Of a stretch of 64,000 nucleotides of DNA, positions 38,202 to 47,809 are shown piece by piece (positions within the stretch are counted from its first letter, which is position 1; each line of letters starts with the position of its first letter). This DNA comes from Psychrosphaera aestuarii (lineage in GTDB: Bacteria; Pseudomonadota; Gammaproteobacteria; Enterobacterales; Alteromonadaceae): the NCBI RefSeq assembly GCF_017948405.1, contig NZ_CP072844.1:2728001-2792000 (forward strand), given 5' to 3'. The notes beneath the pieces are model-generated. The model was not told where the DNA came from and ran no database searches. It saw only the letters and a program-made list of their open reading frames with translations. The position numbers and the translations under genes are program-made.

Positions 38202-38873
38202 TCAACGCTTATGCACTTGATAGGCAGTACGGAAGTTATCGAATAATCGTTCTAATGTGTCACCTAATTCTAACTCACCATTTTGCTTAAATAATTCGAA
38301 AGCGACCTCAACGGTACTTAAGTGATGCTCATGGTATGACTCTCGTAACTGATAAGCACCTTTGTTAAACCCAGATAATTGCAAAACGGGAAAGCTATCC
38401 AAATAAGGTGATTTAATGAACATCTTCTTGGCTTGTCGCCATGTACCATCTAGAAAGATAAGCAGTGGGCGTTTACCATCAATTTCGCTTTTAGCTGGTA
38501 TGTTGTGAATTTGCCGTGCAGGCTCGGTGGCATCATGAACAAATACAATTATAGGAAACCAAGTCTCCGAGTTTAATAACGATAACAACTCGTCCTGAAC
38601 TTCTGTGCGCTGCCAGCGATATGCAAAGTTATCTGGAACCACCTCACAGATTAACTGTCCGGTGTTAGACGGTTTGTAGTACTCAGCGTGATACATAAGC
38701 ATACAAACTCCTAGTTCAGTATCAACCGGACTGACTGACCCACAAATACATTCCCGCTGTTCCAGCATACACTCGGTGCATCGCTTTAACGCAGCACCAC
38801 GCGCTTTAAATTCTTTTTTTGAGAACTGTAATTCGTGCTCTCTTAACCTACGAACTGAATTGATATGTGCCAT
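38202..38873 (-). CDS. tapT: DTW-domain tRNA-uridine aminocarboxypropyltransferase
   Basis: A DTW-domain enzyme that adds the aminocarboxypropyl group of SAM to uridine 47 of tRNA (acp3U47) in E. coli. The 223-residue protein has the N-terminal zinc cysteines C32, C35, C42 and C44, the pyrimidine/SAM region near YHAEYYKPSNTG, and the signature D-x-T-W at 142-145 (LDGTWRQAKKM). Bacterial DTW proteins include more than one subgroup, so the exact tRNA target is inferred from E. coli TapT. Confidence 0.88.
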   Translation of the reverse strand: MAHINSVRRLREHELQFSKKEFKARGAALKRCTECMLEQRECICGSVSPVDTELGVCMLMYHAEYYKPSNTGQLICEVVPDNFAYRWQRTEVQDELLSLLNSETWFPIIVFVHDATEPARQIHNIPAKSEIDGKRPLLIFLDGTWRQAKKMFIKSPYLDSFPVLQLSGFNKGAYQLRESYHEHHLSTVEVAFELFKQNGELELGDTLERLFDNFRTAYQVHKR

Positions 38874-38990
38874 GATGCCTGTTAAATGCCTAATAATAGA
38901 GGTGAAATCACTTGAATATTAAAACGATTATGCTGATATGTATGCCAATAGCACTTTCGGATATCGCTATTTTAGCACGACTAAAATGCA

Positions 38991-39017
38991 AAAAGAGCGA
39001 CCAATGGCCGCTCTTTT
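38991..39017 (-). terminator. Intrinsic terminator after lpdA
   Basis: A perfect 9-bp stem (38991-38999 with 39009-39017), 9-nt loop, and T run on the minus strand, about 40 bases after the lpdA stop. It closes the pyruvate dehydrogenase operon. Confidence 0.87.
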
Positions 39018-39054
39018 AAGGTTTAATAATAGTTTTTTAACTATTTAATAACCG

Positions 39055-40476
39055 CTATTTCTTTTTGGCTTTTGGATTAGGAAGATCTGTAATAGAACCT
39101 TCGTAAATCTCTGCAGCAAGACCGATAGACTCGTTTAGCGTAGGGTGAGCATGAACAGTTAATGCGATATCTTCTGCGTCTGCGCCCATTTCAATTGCTA
39201 AGCCGATTTCACCAAGCATTTCACCAGCGTTGATACCAACAATCGCGCCACCTAAAATACGGTGCGTGTCTTTATCAAAAATTAGCTTCGTGAAACCTTC
39301 AGTACGAGCAGATGCAATCGCACGACCTGATGCTGCCCACGGGAATTTAGCCGTTTCAACATTTAAGCCCTGCTCTTTTGCTTCTTTTTCAGTGATACCA
39401 ACCCAAGCCATTTCTGGATCTGTATAAGCGACTGAAGGAATACCTTGAGGTTCAAAGAAATGTTTTTTGCCCGAGATAACTTCGGCTGCAACGTGACCTT
39501 CATGCACAGCTTTGTGAGCAAGCATTGGTTGACCAATTACGTCACCAATTGCAAAGATGTTATTAACATTTGTACGTAGTTGCTTATCTACATTAATGAA
39601 ACCGCGCTCATCTACATTTACGCCAGCTTTATCAGCATCACAAAGGTTACCATTTGGCTTACGGCCTACCGCAACTAAAATTTTGTCATAACGAACAGGC
39701 TCAGCTGGTGCTTTTTTACCTTCAAACGTTACATACAAACCATCGTCTTTTGCTTCAACTGCAACTACTTTTGTAGAAAGCATGATGTTAAAGCGATCTT
39801 TGTTGTATTTAGTGTAGGCTTGAACGATATCTTTGTCCGCTGCTGGAACTAGTTGGTCCAAGAATTCTACAACCGATACGTTAGAACCTAACGCACTGTA
39901 TACAGTACCCATTTCTAAACCGATGATGCCACCACCAAGTACTAGCATCTCACCAGGAATATCTTTCATTTCTAGTGCGCCAGTTGAATCGATAACACGA
40001 TCGTCTTCTGGAATAAATGGTAGGTTAACTGGCTCTGAGCCCGCTGCAATGATTGCATTGTCGAAATTGATGTTTGTTACACCGTCTTTACCTTCAACCG
40101 CAATAGTGTTGCTACCTGTGAATTTTCCGTAACCGTTTACCACTTTAACTTTACGCATTTTAGACATACCGTCTAAGCCTTTAGTTAATTGTGATACTAC
40201 GCTGTCTTTCCAGTCACGAATTTTGTCTAAATCAATTTCTGGTGCGCCAAATGTAACACCGTGCGATGCCATATCTTTTGCATCATCAATTACTTTTGCA
40301 ACATGTAATAACGCTTTAGAAGGAATACAACCAACGTTCAAGCACACACCACCAAGTGTTTCGCGTGCTTCAACTAAAGTTACATCTAAACCTAAATCAG
40401 CTGCGCGGAATGCAGCAGAGTAGCCACCAGGGCCAGCACCAAGAACCACTACCTGGGTTTTGATATCGTTGCTCAT
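39055..40476 (-). CDS. lpdA: Dihydrolipoyl dehydrogenase (E3)
   Basis: E3 reoxidises dihydrolipoyl groups of the pyruvate and 2-oxoglutarate dehydrogenase complexes and reduces NAD+. The 473-residue flavoprotein has the FAD motif VLGAGPGGYSAA, the redox-active disulfide Cys45/Cys50 (GGVCLNVGCIPSKALL), the NAD motif LGGGIIGLEMG, and the active-site His in HAHPTLNES. An AGAGG lies 6 bases before the ATG. It follows aceF by 152 bases with a hairpin between, so it may be partly expressed separately, which makes sense for an enzyme shared by several complexes. Confidence 0.97.
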   Translation of the reverse strand: MSNDIKTQVVVLGAGPGGYSAAFRAADLGLDVTLVEARETLGGVCLNVGCIPSKALLHVAKVIDDAKDMASHGVTFGAPEIDLDKIRDWKDSVVSQLTKGLDGMSKMRKVKVVNGYGKFTGSNTIAVEGKDGVTNINFDNAIIAAGSEPVNLPFIPEDDRVIDSTGALEMKDIPGEMLVLGGGIIGLEMGTVYSALGSNVSVVEFLDQLVPAADKDIVQAYTKYNKDRFNIMLSTKVVAVEAKDDGLYVTFEGKKAPAEPVRYDKILVAVGRKPNGNLCDADKAGVNVDERGFINVDKQLRTNVNNIFAIGDVIGQPMLAHKAVHEGHVAAEVISGKKHFFEPQGIPSVAYTDPEMAWVGITEKEAKEQGLNVETAKFPWAASGRAIASARTEGFTKLIFDKDTHRILGGAIVGINAGEMLGEIGLAIEMGADAEDIALTVHAHPTLNESIGLAAEIYEGSITDLPNPKAKKK

Positions 40477-40595
40477 TACTAACCTCTATCTATTCAAGAG
40501 TAAAAGACAAATGATTTCATCTTTTAGGATTAAAACTGATAATGCAGTACGCACTATCAAAAAATTTGTTGCTAAAGTTTATCACTGCAAAAATA

Positions 40596-40621
40596 GAAAG
40601 TCCTGTTAGAACAGGACTTTC
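40596..40621 (-). terminator. Hairpin between aceF and lpdA (partial terminator or attenuator)
   Basis: A perfect 12-bp inverted repeat (40596-40607 with 40610-40621) with almost no loop starts 8 bases after the aceF stop. On the minus strand it is followed by CTATTTTT. It could end part of the aceEF transcripts or stabilise the 3' end of a processed mRNA. Confidence 0.65.
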
Positions 40622-40628
40622 TTGCAGA

Positions 40629-42650
40629 TTATAATACTAATTTTCGTATATCAGACAAAACACTCGACACATGAACGGCAAACCTAGCCGCTAACGCGCC
40701 ATCTATAACTCTGTGATCATATGATAACGACAACGGTAACATTAGTTTAGGCTCAAATTCCGAACCATTCCATTTTGGTTTCATTTCAGACTTAGAAACA
40801 CCCAAAATGCCTACTTCTGGAGCATTAACAATAGGTGTAAATGCTGTACCACCAATGCCACCAAGACTTGATATTGTAAAACATCCGCCTTGCATATCTT
40901 TTGCTGTTAGCTTGCCTTGACGCGCTTTGCCTGAAATTTCCATCAACTCACGAGAAATTTCATTTACGCCTTTTTTGTCAACATCTCGAACAACTGGGAC
41001 CACTAAACCATTTGGCGTATCAACCGCAACACCAATGTGCACGTATTTTTTAAGTACAATGCTTTCGCCATCTGGGCTTAACGAAGAGTTAAACTGCGGA
41101 TACGTTAACAGTCCTGACGCAACTGCTTTCATTATGAAAACCAATGGCGTTATTTTCAGATCCGATTTTTGTTTCGCTAACATCGCATTCTGTTCTTTTC
41201 GGAACGCCTCTAATGACGTGATGTCCGCCTCATCAAATTGAGTAACATGTGGAATCGTAACCCAATTTCGATGTAAATTTGGACCTGAAATTTTCTGAAT
41301 TCGTGTTAACGCCTTCGTTTCAATTTCACCAAACTTAGAGAAATCAATCTTAGGTGCTGCAAGTACCTGTAAGCCACCTTCTCCAGCGGCGACACTTGAT
41401 GCTGCCGTCGCTTTTGGACGAGAAAGTTCATACTTCACAAACGACTTAATATCTTCCGCTAAAATACGGCCTTTTCTGCCTGTTCCTGTAACTTTAGATA
41501 AGTCCACACCAAACTCACTCGCCAAACGACGCACTGAAGGCGTTGCGTGTAAGTTGCCTGATTTTTTGCCTCCTGTTAGCGATGGGTGATCTTGTGCAAC
41601 AGGTGGTGCTTTTGGCGCAGGTTTTGTATTTGCTTGTTGTGATTCTGTTTTTGCGGCAGGTTTTGATTCTGTATTACTTGCCGACGCCGCGCTACTTGAA
41701 TTTTTGGCACCAACAACTTCAATCGTTGCTATCAAAGTACCCATAGATACTTTTCCGCCATTTTCGATTTCTAATGACTTCACTACACCCGCAAAAGGCG
41801 CAGGGACATCCATCGTTGCTTTATCGGTTTCTAATGTAATTAAGCCTTGTTCAGCTTCAACGGTATCACCAACCGCAACCAAAACATCGATCACGTCCAC
41901 TTCGCCGTCAGTGCCAATGTCTGGCACTTCAACATTTTTAACTTCTGAAGTAGCAGATGGTGTGCTCTCGCTAGACTCACTACCTTTAGAAGAAGCACTT
42001 GAAGTCTCTTGTGCAGATTCAGCTTGAGTATCACTATTACCGTTTGAAGCGCCACCAGCGATAGCCAAGGTTAGAATAACCTTACCCTGACCTACTTTAT
42101 CGCCTACTTCTACTTTAAGTGATACTACTTTACCGTTTTCTGGTGACGGTACGTCCATAGTCGCTTTATCAGTTTCTAGCGTAATTAAGCCGTCTTCTTT
42201 GCTTACTGTATCGCCTTCAGCAACTAAAACATCTATCACGTCAACTTCGTCGTCAGTGCCAATATCTGGCACTTCAACTTCAATCGTTTGTTCTGCAGAG
42301 CTAGATGATTCTGGTTTAGCTTCTGCTTCGCTCTCTGATGTAGGTGCTGCCTCAGCTTTAGGCTCTTCTTTAGTTTCTGATTTCGCTTCAGAAGACGCTG
42401 AGCTTGTTGCTCCAGCTTCTTCCAGTTTAACCAGTAAAGTGCCTTCTGAAACTTTATCACCAATAGCAACTTTAATTTCGGCAATTTTGCCAGCAAATGG
42501 TGCTGGTATATCCATTGACGCTTTATCACTTTCTACCGTAACAATGGCATCTTCCGCTTCAACGGTATCGCCAACTGCTACGCATAACTCAATGATTTCA
42601 ACTTCATCGCCACCCACATCTGGGACTAAAATGTCTTTTAATTCAGCCAT
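40629..42650 (-). CDS. aceF: Pyruvate dehydrogenase E2, dihydrolipoamide acetyltransferase (three lipoyl domains)
   Basis: E2 is the core of the pyruvate dehydrogenase complex. The 673-residue protein has three lipoyl domains with the lipoylated lysines at 43 (SDKASMD), 162 and 277 (both TDKATMD). These are joined by flexible linkers rich in Ala, Ser, Glu and Thr, so this part of the gene is internally repetitive. An E1/E3-binding domain follows (about 370-405; TPSVRRLASEFGVDLSKVTG), then the acetyltransferase domain with active-site His646 in SYDHRVIDGA. Gene order aceE-aceF-lpdA and the number of lipoyl domains agree with the E. coli complex. It starts 21 bases after aceE. Confidence 0.97.
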   Translation of the reverse strand: MAELKDILVPDVGGDEVEIIELCVAVGDTVEAEDAIVTVESDKASMDIPAPFAGKIAEIKVAIGDKVSEGTLLVKLEEAGATSSASSEAKSETKEEPKAEAAPTSESEAEAKPESSSSAEQTIEVEVPDIGTDDEVDVIDVLVAEGDTVSKEDGLITLETDKATMDVPSPENGKVVSLKVEVGDKVGQGKVILTLAIAGGASNGNSDTQAESAQETSSASSKGSESSESTPSATSEVKNVEVPDIGTDGEVDVIDVLVAVGDTVEAEQGLITLETDKATMDVPAPFAGVVKSLEIENGGKVSMGTLIATIEVVGAKNSSSAASASNTESKPAAKTESQQANTKPAPKAPPVAQDHPSLTGGKKSGNLHATPSVRRLASEFGVDLSKVTGTGRKGRILAEDIKSFVKYELSRPKATAASSVAAGEGGLQVLAAPKIDFSKFGEIETKALTRIQKISGPNLHRNWVTIPHVTQFDEADITSLEAFRKEQNAMLAKQKSDLKITPLVFIMKAVASGLLTYPQFNSSLSPDGESIVLKKYVHIGVAVDTPNGLVVPVVRDVDKKGVNEISRELMEISGKARQGKLTAKDMQGGCFTISSLGGIGGTAFTPIVNAPEVGILGVSKSEMKPKWNGSEFEPKLMLPLSLSYDHRVIDGALAARFAVHVSSVLSDIRKLVL

Positions 42651-42671
42651 CTAATAAATCTCCTCAGGCGC

Positions 42672-45347
42672 TTATGCGTAAAGTGGGCTAAGTTTGTCGG
42701 CATCAATGCCAAATTCTTCTATCGCTTTAGTCACTACAGAAGCTTCAATTTCGCCACGTCTTGCAAGCTGGCTTAATGCCGCCACTGTAATGTAGTTATG
42801 ATCAACTTCAAAATGACGACGAAGATTAGCTCGACTGTCTGAACGACCAAAGCCGTCTGTGCCAAGTACTTTGTAGTCTGAAGGAACCCATGCACGAACT
42901 TGGTCCGCATAAGACTTGATGTAGTCCGTTGCCGCTACAACTGGACCTTCGTTATTTTCAAGAACTTCAGTGATATAAGCTTTCTGCGCTGGCGCTTCTG
43001 GATTAAGCATATTAAAACGATCTACTTCTAATCCATCACGGCCTAGTTCATTAAATGAAGGTACGCTGTATACGTCAGAGCTAATGTCAAACTTCTCCGC
43101 AAGAATTTTAGCGGCTTCACGAACTTGCAAAAGAATAGTACCTGAACCTAATAATTGAACGTTTGCTTTGGCTTTTTTAGGCTCAACACGGTCTAACTTA
43201 TAAATACCTTTAACGATGCCTTCTTCAACACCATCCGGTAAGGCTGGTTGAACATAGTTTTCGTTCATCACCGTTATGTAATAGAAAACGTTTTCGTTCT
43301 CACCGTACATTCTTCTCATGCCATCTTGAACAATGACCGCAAGTTCATAACCATAAGTTGGATCATAAGTAATACAGTTTGGAACTGTGCCAAAGTGAGA
43401 GTGCGTATGCCCATCTTGGTGCTGCAAACCTTCACCGTTTAGTGTTGTACGCCCCGCTGTACCACCGATTAAGAAACCACGTGCCTGAGAATCACCAGCT
43501 GCCCAAACCATGTCGCCAACACGTTGGAAACCAAACATTGAGTAGTAGATGTAGAAAGGAATCATAGGCTCATTGTTATTGGAGTACGACGTTGCTGCCG
43601 CCAACCAATCTGACATTGCACCTAGTTCGTTGATGCCTTCTTGTAAAACTTGGCCTTTTTTATCTTCACGATAATAAGCCACTTGATCAGCATCCTGAGG
43701 CGTATATTTTTGGCCTTCGTGTGCATAAATACCAACTTGACGGAATAGACCTTCTAAACCAAACGTACGCGCTTCATCTGGAATAATTGGCACAATACGT
43801 TTACCAATTTGCTTGTCTTTAATAACCGCCGATAATATTCGGCCAAACGCCATTGTCGTTGATATTTCACGACCATTAGAGCCTTTCAGTATTGCATCAA
43901 ACGCTTTTAAATCTGGAGTATCAACTTCGACGTCTGAATTACGACGACGAGCAGGTAAGTATCCACCTAACGATTCACGGCGACCATGAAGGTATTTCCA
44001 CTCTTCACTGCCTTCCTCAAATTTAACATAAGGCACGTTTGGTAAATCTTCATCAGAAATATCTATATGGTGACGATCGCGATACGCTTTTAATGCATCG
44101 ATATCCATTTTTTTAACGCCATGAGCGATGTTTTTACCTTCACCAGCGTCACCCATGCCGTAACCTTTAACCGTTTTAGCTAAGATAACCTGCGGACGAC
44201 CTTTGGTTTTAGTTGCTCTGTCATAGGCAGCATAGACTTTTACTGGATCATGACCACCTCGATTTAATCGCCAAATATCTTGGTCAGACATATTGGCAAC
44301 CATAGCTTCAGTTTCCGGTGTTTTGGCAAAGAAGTTATCGCGAGTGAACTTACCACCTTTCGCTTTGTAGTTTTGGTATTCGCCATCCACTGTTTGTTCC
44401 ATGATATCGAGTAACTTGCCGTCTTTATCACGAGACAATAATGGATCCCAATATGAACCCCAAATGACCTTAATCACTTCCCATCCAGCGCCACGGAATG
44501 TACCTTCAAGCTCTTGAATGATTTTACCATTACCACGAACCGGACCGTCTAAACGTTGTAGGTTACAGTTGATTATAAACGTTAAATTATCCAAACCTTC
44601 ACGCGCGGCTAAACCAATCGCACCTAGCGCTTCTGGCTCATCACACTCACCGTCACCCATGAAACAATATACACGCTGACCAGAGCAGTCTTTGATGCCA
44701 CGGTCTGTTAAATACTTAAGGAAACGTGCTTGGTAAATTGCAGCGATTGGACCTAAGCCCATTGAAACTGTAGGAAATTGCCAGAAGTCAGGCATCAGTT
44801 TTGGGTGTGGATAAGAAGATATACCTTCACCATCAGCTTCTTGACGGAAGTTATCAAGTTGCTCTTCCGATAAACGGCCTTCTAAAAATGCACGAGAGTA
44901 TATACCAGGAGAAACATGGCCTTGAATATAAAGGAAGTCACCACCTGAGTTGTCTTTGTCTGCTTTAAAGAAGTGATTAAAACCAACATCGTAAAGCATT
45001 GCAGAAGATGCAAAAGACGAAATATGTCCACCAAGTTCTAAATCTTTTTTCGAACCACGAACTACCATTGCTAGCGCATTCCAACGGATTGCACCACGAA
45101 TTCTAGCTTCTAACGTACGATCACCTGGCATTTGTGGCTCTTGGCCTGCTGGTATTGTGTTTAGATATGCAGTAGTTGGCTTGAATGGTAAGTGTGCGCC
45201 ATTACGACGAGCTTTATCAATCAATGACTCTAAGATATGGTGAGCACGCTCAACACCGTCAACCTCAAGTACCGCTTCTAACGACTCAAGCCATTCTTGA
45301 GTTTCTTGTGGATCTATATCCTGATTTAGAGTTGGATTCTCTGACAT
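42672..45347 (-). CDS. aceE: Pyruvate dehydrogenase E1 (homodimeric type)
   Basis: E1 decarboxylates pyruvate and transfers the acetyl group to lipoyl-E2. The 891-residue protein is the single-chain type found in gammaproteobacteria. The thiamine diphosphate motif starts with GDGECDEPEA (231-240) and ends with INCN (259-262). Other family blocks are GHISSFASSAMLYDVGFNHFF and the C-terminal TDGFGRSD. It follows pdhR after 31 bases and is expected to be repressed by PdhR when pyruvate is low. Confidence 0.97.
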   Translation of the reverse strand: MSENPTLNQDIDPQETQEWLESLEAVLEVDGVERAHHILESLIDKARRNGAHLPFKPTTAYLNTIPAGQEPQMPGDRTLEARIRGAIRWNALAMVVRGSKKDLELGGHISSFASSAMLYDVGFNHFFKADKDNSGGDFLYIQGHVSPGIYSRAFLEGRLSEEQLDNFRQEADGEGISSYPHPKLMPDFWQFPTVSMGLGPIAAIYQARFLKYLTDRGIKDCSGQRVYCFMGDGECDEPEALGAIGLAAREGLDNLTFIINCNLQRLDGPVRGNGKIIQELEGTFRGAGWEVIKVIWGSYWDPLLSRDKDGKLLDIMEQTVDGEYQNYKAKGGKFTRDNFFAKTPETEAMVANMSDQDIWRLNRGGHDPVKVYAAYDRATKTKGRPQVILAKTVKGYGMGDAGEGKNIAHGVKKMDIDALKAYRDRHHIDISDEDLPNVPYVKFEEGSEEWKYLHGRRESLGGYLPARRRNSDVEVDTPDLKAFDAILKGSNGREISTTMAFGRILSAVIKDKQIGKRIVPIIPDEARTFGLEGLFRQVGIYAHEGQKYTPQDADQVAYYREDKKGQVLQEGINELGAMSDWLAAATSYSNNNEPMIPFYIYYSMFGFQRVGDMVWAAGDSQARGFLIGGTAGRTTLNGEGLQHQDGHTHSHFGTVPNCITYDPTYGYELAVIVQDGMRRMYGENENVFYYITVMNENYVQPALPDGVEEGIVKGIYKLDRVEPKKAKANVQLLGSGTILLQVREAAKILAEKFDISSDVYSVPSFNELGRDGLEVDRFNMLNPEAPAQKAYITEVLENNEGPVVAATDYIKSYADQVRAWVPSDYKVLGTDGFGRSDSRANLRRHFEVDHNYITVAALSQLARRGEIEASVVTKAIEEFGIDADKLSPLYA

Positions 45348-45378
45348 ATTTCAGGTTCCTGTAGTTAATAATTTTAAT

Positions 45379-46143
45379 TTACTGACTGCTTAATAGACGT
45401 CGAACCGATCCTTGGATACGATTTTGGTCTTGATCAAGCTTTAATAGCGACTGTTCTATAAATGCTAAATGCTGCCCACTGGCAACACGTGCTGCTTCCG
45501 GCTGTTTACCTAAGATTGCCGTTAACAACTCAAATCTGTGTTCATTCAATTGTGAGCGGATCAATTTATGATCCTTAAAAACCAACAAGTTCTCTTTTAT
45601 ATTATGGCGAAGTAAATCTTTAACGCCTCGCAATAAATGAACCAACAAAACGTTTTGCGCCGCATCTGCAATTGCTAGGTAAAACATAACAATAGCATCT
45701 GAAACAGAATCTAGATCGGTATCATCAATTTCGTTAATAACTTCGAACGCACTTTTAATGCTTTGTAGTTGATCTTTATCGCCACGCAATGCAGCGTAAT
45801 ACGCAACAACACTCTCTAAAGCGCAACGAAATTCCAATAAATCATAGTGCGATTCTGGGTTATTCGCCAAAAGGTCAAATAAAGGCGCGGCAAAAGGCGC
45901 ATCTAATTGCTGACTTACAAACGTACCACCACCTTGTTTTCGGGTGACAAGACGTTTGGCTTCAAGTTGTTTTATTGCGTCTCTAATGGAAGGACGGGAA
46001 ACCCCGTATAGCTGTGCTAAGTCTCGCTCTGAGGCTAATCGTTCACCTGCCGCAAAAGTGCCATCAATGATTTGCCTCTCTAATTGAGAAGCCACTTGTT
46101 CTGATACTTTTGTAGTAACTACTTTTGTCACGAGCCGTTCCAT
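45379..46143 (-). CDS. pdhR: Pyruvate-sensing repressor PdhR (GntR/FadR family)
   Basis: PdhR represses the pyruvate dehydrogenase operon and is released by pyruvate. The 254-residue protein has an N-terminal winged helix (about 10-78; GERLASERDLAQLYGVSRPSIRDAIKQLEAKRLV) and an FCD-type all-helical effector domain. Its own upstream region carries a perfect PdhR operator (46167-46181), so autoregulation is expected. The position ahead of aceE, with ampDE upstream, is the common gammaproteobacterial order. The close relative LldR is excluded by context. Confidence 0.95.
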   Translation of the reverse strand: MERLVTKVVTTKVSEQVASQLERQIIDGTFAAGERLASERDLAQLYGVSRPSIRDAIKQLEAKRLVTRKQGGGTFVSQQLDAPFAAPLFDLLANNPESHYDLLEFRCALESVVAYYAALRGDKDQLQSIKSAFEVINEIDDTDLDSVSDAIVMFYLAIADAAQNVLLVHLLRGVKDLLRHNIKENLLVFKDHKLIRSQLNEHRFELLTAILGKQPEAARVASGQHLAFIEQSLLKLDQDQNRIQGSVRRLLSSQ

Positions 46144-46166
46144 TCTATTTGAAATTAAATTGGTAA

Positions 46167-46181
46167 ATTGGTCTTACCAAT
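46167..46181. promoter_or_regulatory. PdhR operator
   Basis: The palindrome ATTGGT-N3-ACCAAT (read on the minus strand ATTGGTAAGACCAAT) matches the known PdhR box exactly. It lies 23 bases before the pdhR start codon, where binding would block transcription of pdhR-aceEF(-lpdA). A second half site (ATTGGT on the plus-strand complement side) lies next to it. Confidence 0.92.
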
Positions 46182-46263
46182 ATTTCTAGATCGTAACAGC
46201 TCAAATTTTTAAAGTAAACCCACTAACTAAGTGGCATGACCAGAACAAATGATCATCAAAAAT

Positions 46264-47163
46264 TTATACAATCTGACCGTATAAGGTTAATAATGCGACG
46301 ACGACCAGAAACAGAACCATGTTCCGTTTTGCCAATCGAACCATGACTTCAGCATTATTTAATAAGCGCTGTGGCTCTTTTGCCTCAGACTCTGTCTTAT
46401 CCGACTTGTTGTTATCTTCATTAACAAGCCCTTCTGATGCGAGCGCCACCTTAGTAACTACAAATTTAGACGATTTTGCTAAGTTTGCTGAGTATTTTAA
46501 CCATGCCTCGAGTCCGTTACCAAAATGACCCACAAACATATAACCAAGGCTTACCAGCCGAGCAGGGATCCACATCACCCATTCATGCCATTTAACTAAT
46601 GTCGCTTGATTATTTTCATCTTCTAAGGAGCCAATGAATTTACTATCTGCTAAGAATAAAATGGTGCTGTAAAGCACAACGCCAGGAACGCCCAACACAA
46701 CAAAATAAAAAATTGGGGCTGCGTAATATTGTAAATTCAGCCAAATTAATGTCTCGCCAATACTTTCTTCAGTAGTTTCACTACCTTCACCAGAGCAATC
46801 ATCTTCAACTGGTTCTCCCATTAACTTGTAATGTAATATAGATGCAGCTTCGGTATCACCTCGTTGTATTGCGTTTAAATACTGTCGGTAATATCGTCTG
46901 ATTGGTTGGTGGCCAATACATACCGCAAGTACAAATAAACTAACGATAAAATCTATAAGCCTGCTATCAAAAATAAACAATAAAATGCCGATAAGCACTG
47001 AGGGTAATACTACAAATAAAAGGAGACTAAGTTGGTCGTTTGCTTTTATTTTTTTGCTGTATTTATTCGTATACCAAGTTAAATATCGGGTGACTTGCCA
47101 GGTCGCTGATTGTAAAGAAACTCGCTCAACGAGTAACACTATTAGTAAAATGATAAGCGTCAT
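46264..47163 (-). CDS. ampE: AmpE-like inner-membrane protein
   Basis: A 299-residue membrane protein with about four to five membrane segments (near 1-12, 47-65, 68-85, 150-175 and 280-297) and a charged loop rich in Asp, Glu and Lys near 255-270. It begins MTLIILLIVLLVERVSLQSATW and contains the N-x-L-H-Y/K-L-M-G-E-P-V-E-D type block seen in AmpE. AmpE is distantly related to CobD/CbiB and has been proposed as a sensor in beta-lactamase induction, but its biochemical role is not settled. It lies 31 bases after ampD on the same strand. Confidence 0.88.
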   Translation of the reverse strand: MTLIILLIVLLVERVSLQSATWQVTRYLTWYTNKYSKKIKANDQLSLLLFVVLPSVLIGILLFIFDSRLIDFIVSLFVLAVCIGHQPIRRYYRQYLNAIQRGDTEAASILHYKLMGEPVEDDCSGEGSETTEESIGETLIWLNLQYYAAPIFYFVVLGVPGVVLYSTILFLADSKFIGSLEDENNQATLVKWHEWVMWIPARLVSLGYMFVGHFGNGLEAWLKYSANLAKSSKFVVTKVALASEGLVNEDNNKSDKTESEAKEPQRLLNNAEVMVRLAKRNMVLFLVVVALLTLYGQIV

Positions 47164-47194
47164 AATCCGACCTTAAATTCCTTATTAAACATCA

Positions 47195-47773
47195 CTATAA
47201 TTGGCTAATATATAAGTTCCAATCAAAACATGGTCCAGGATCAGTTTTTCTTCCCGGCGCGATGTCCGAATGACCAACAATATTATCTTTTTTAATTTTA
47301 GGGTATATACCTTGTATTTGCCTCGTTACTTCAACTAACTTATTGTATTGGGCCTTTGTGAAAGGTAAGTCGTCCGTTCCTTGAAGTTCAATTCCGATAG
47401 AAAAGTCGTTACACTTTTCTCTTCCTTTGAAATTGCTTACACCAGCATGCCAAGCTCTTAGGTTTAGTGGAACAAACTGTATAAGTGTGCCATCCCTTTT
47501 AATATATAAATGTGATGATACTCTAACGTTAGCGATCGACTCAAAGTATGGGTGAAGTTTTGAGTCTAGTTTTCCTGTAAAAAAATCTTCAACAAAGTCA
47601 TTATCAAAGTCTTTTTCGCTAATGGCCGGCGGTAAACTTATATTGTGAATAACCAATAAATCAACAATATCTTGCTCACGTTGGTCGCAGTGTTCACTGT
47701 GGCAATGATTTGCTTGACTGAGCCACACAGGCGGGTCATCTCTTAATTTATTAATTTCAGCTTTTTTTTGCAT
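47195..47773 (-). CDS. ampD: 1,6-anhydro-N-acetylmuramyl-L-alanine amidase AmpD
   Basis: AmpD is a cytoplasmic zinc amidase that removes the peptide from anhydro-muropeptides during cell-wall recycling. The 192-residue protein has no signal peptide, the zinc ligands His43, His168 and Asp178 (VIHNISLPP; VGHSDIAPGRKTDPG) and the catalytic Glu129 (IGIELQG). WHAGVS at 108-113 is also typical. The gene is followed by ampE, as in many gammaproteobacteria. Absence of a signal peptide distinguishes it from AmiD. Confidence 0.95.
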   Translation of the reverse strand: MQKKAEINKLRDDPPVWLSQANHCHSEHCDQREQDIVDLLVIHNISLPPAISEKDFDNDFVEDFFTGKLDSKLHPYFESIANVRVSSHLYIKRDGTLIQFVPLNLRAWHAGVSNFKGREKCNDFSIGIELQGTDDLPFTKAQYNKLVEVTRQIQGIYPKIKKDNIVGHSDIAPGRKTDPGPCFDWNLYISQL

Positions 47774-47809
47774 TTAACGGCCTTGTCACTATGTGATAAC
47801 TACCTTATA

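Noticed and set aside
42199..42654. 151-codon open frame on the plus strand, and others at 41704-42027
   Set aside because: They are antisense to the repetitive lipoyl and Ala/Ser/Glu linker part of aceF, whose codon pattern keeps the opposite strand open. No ribosome site or family pattern.
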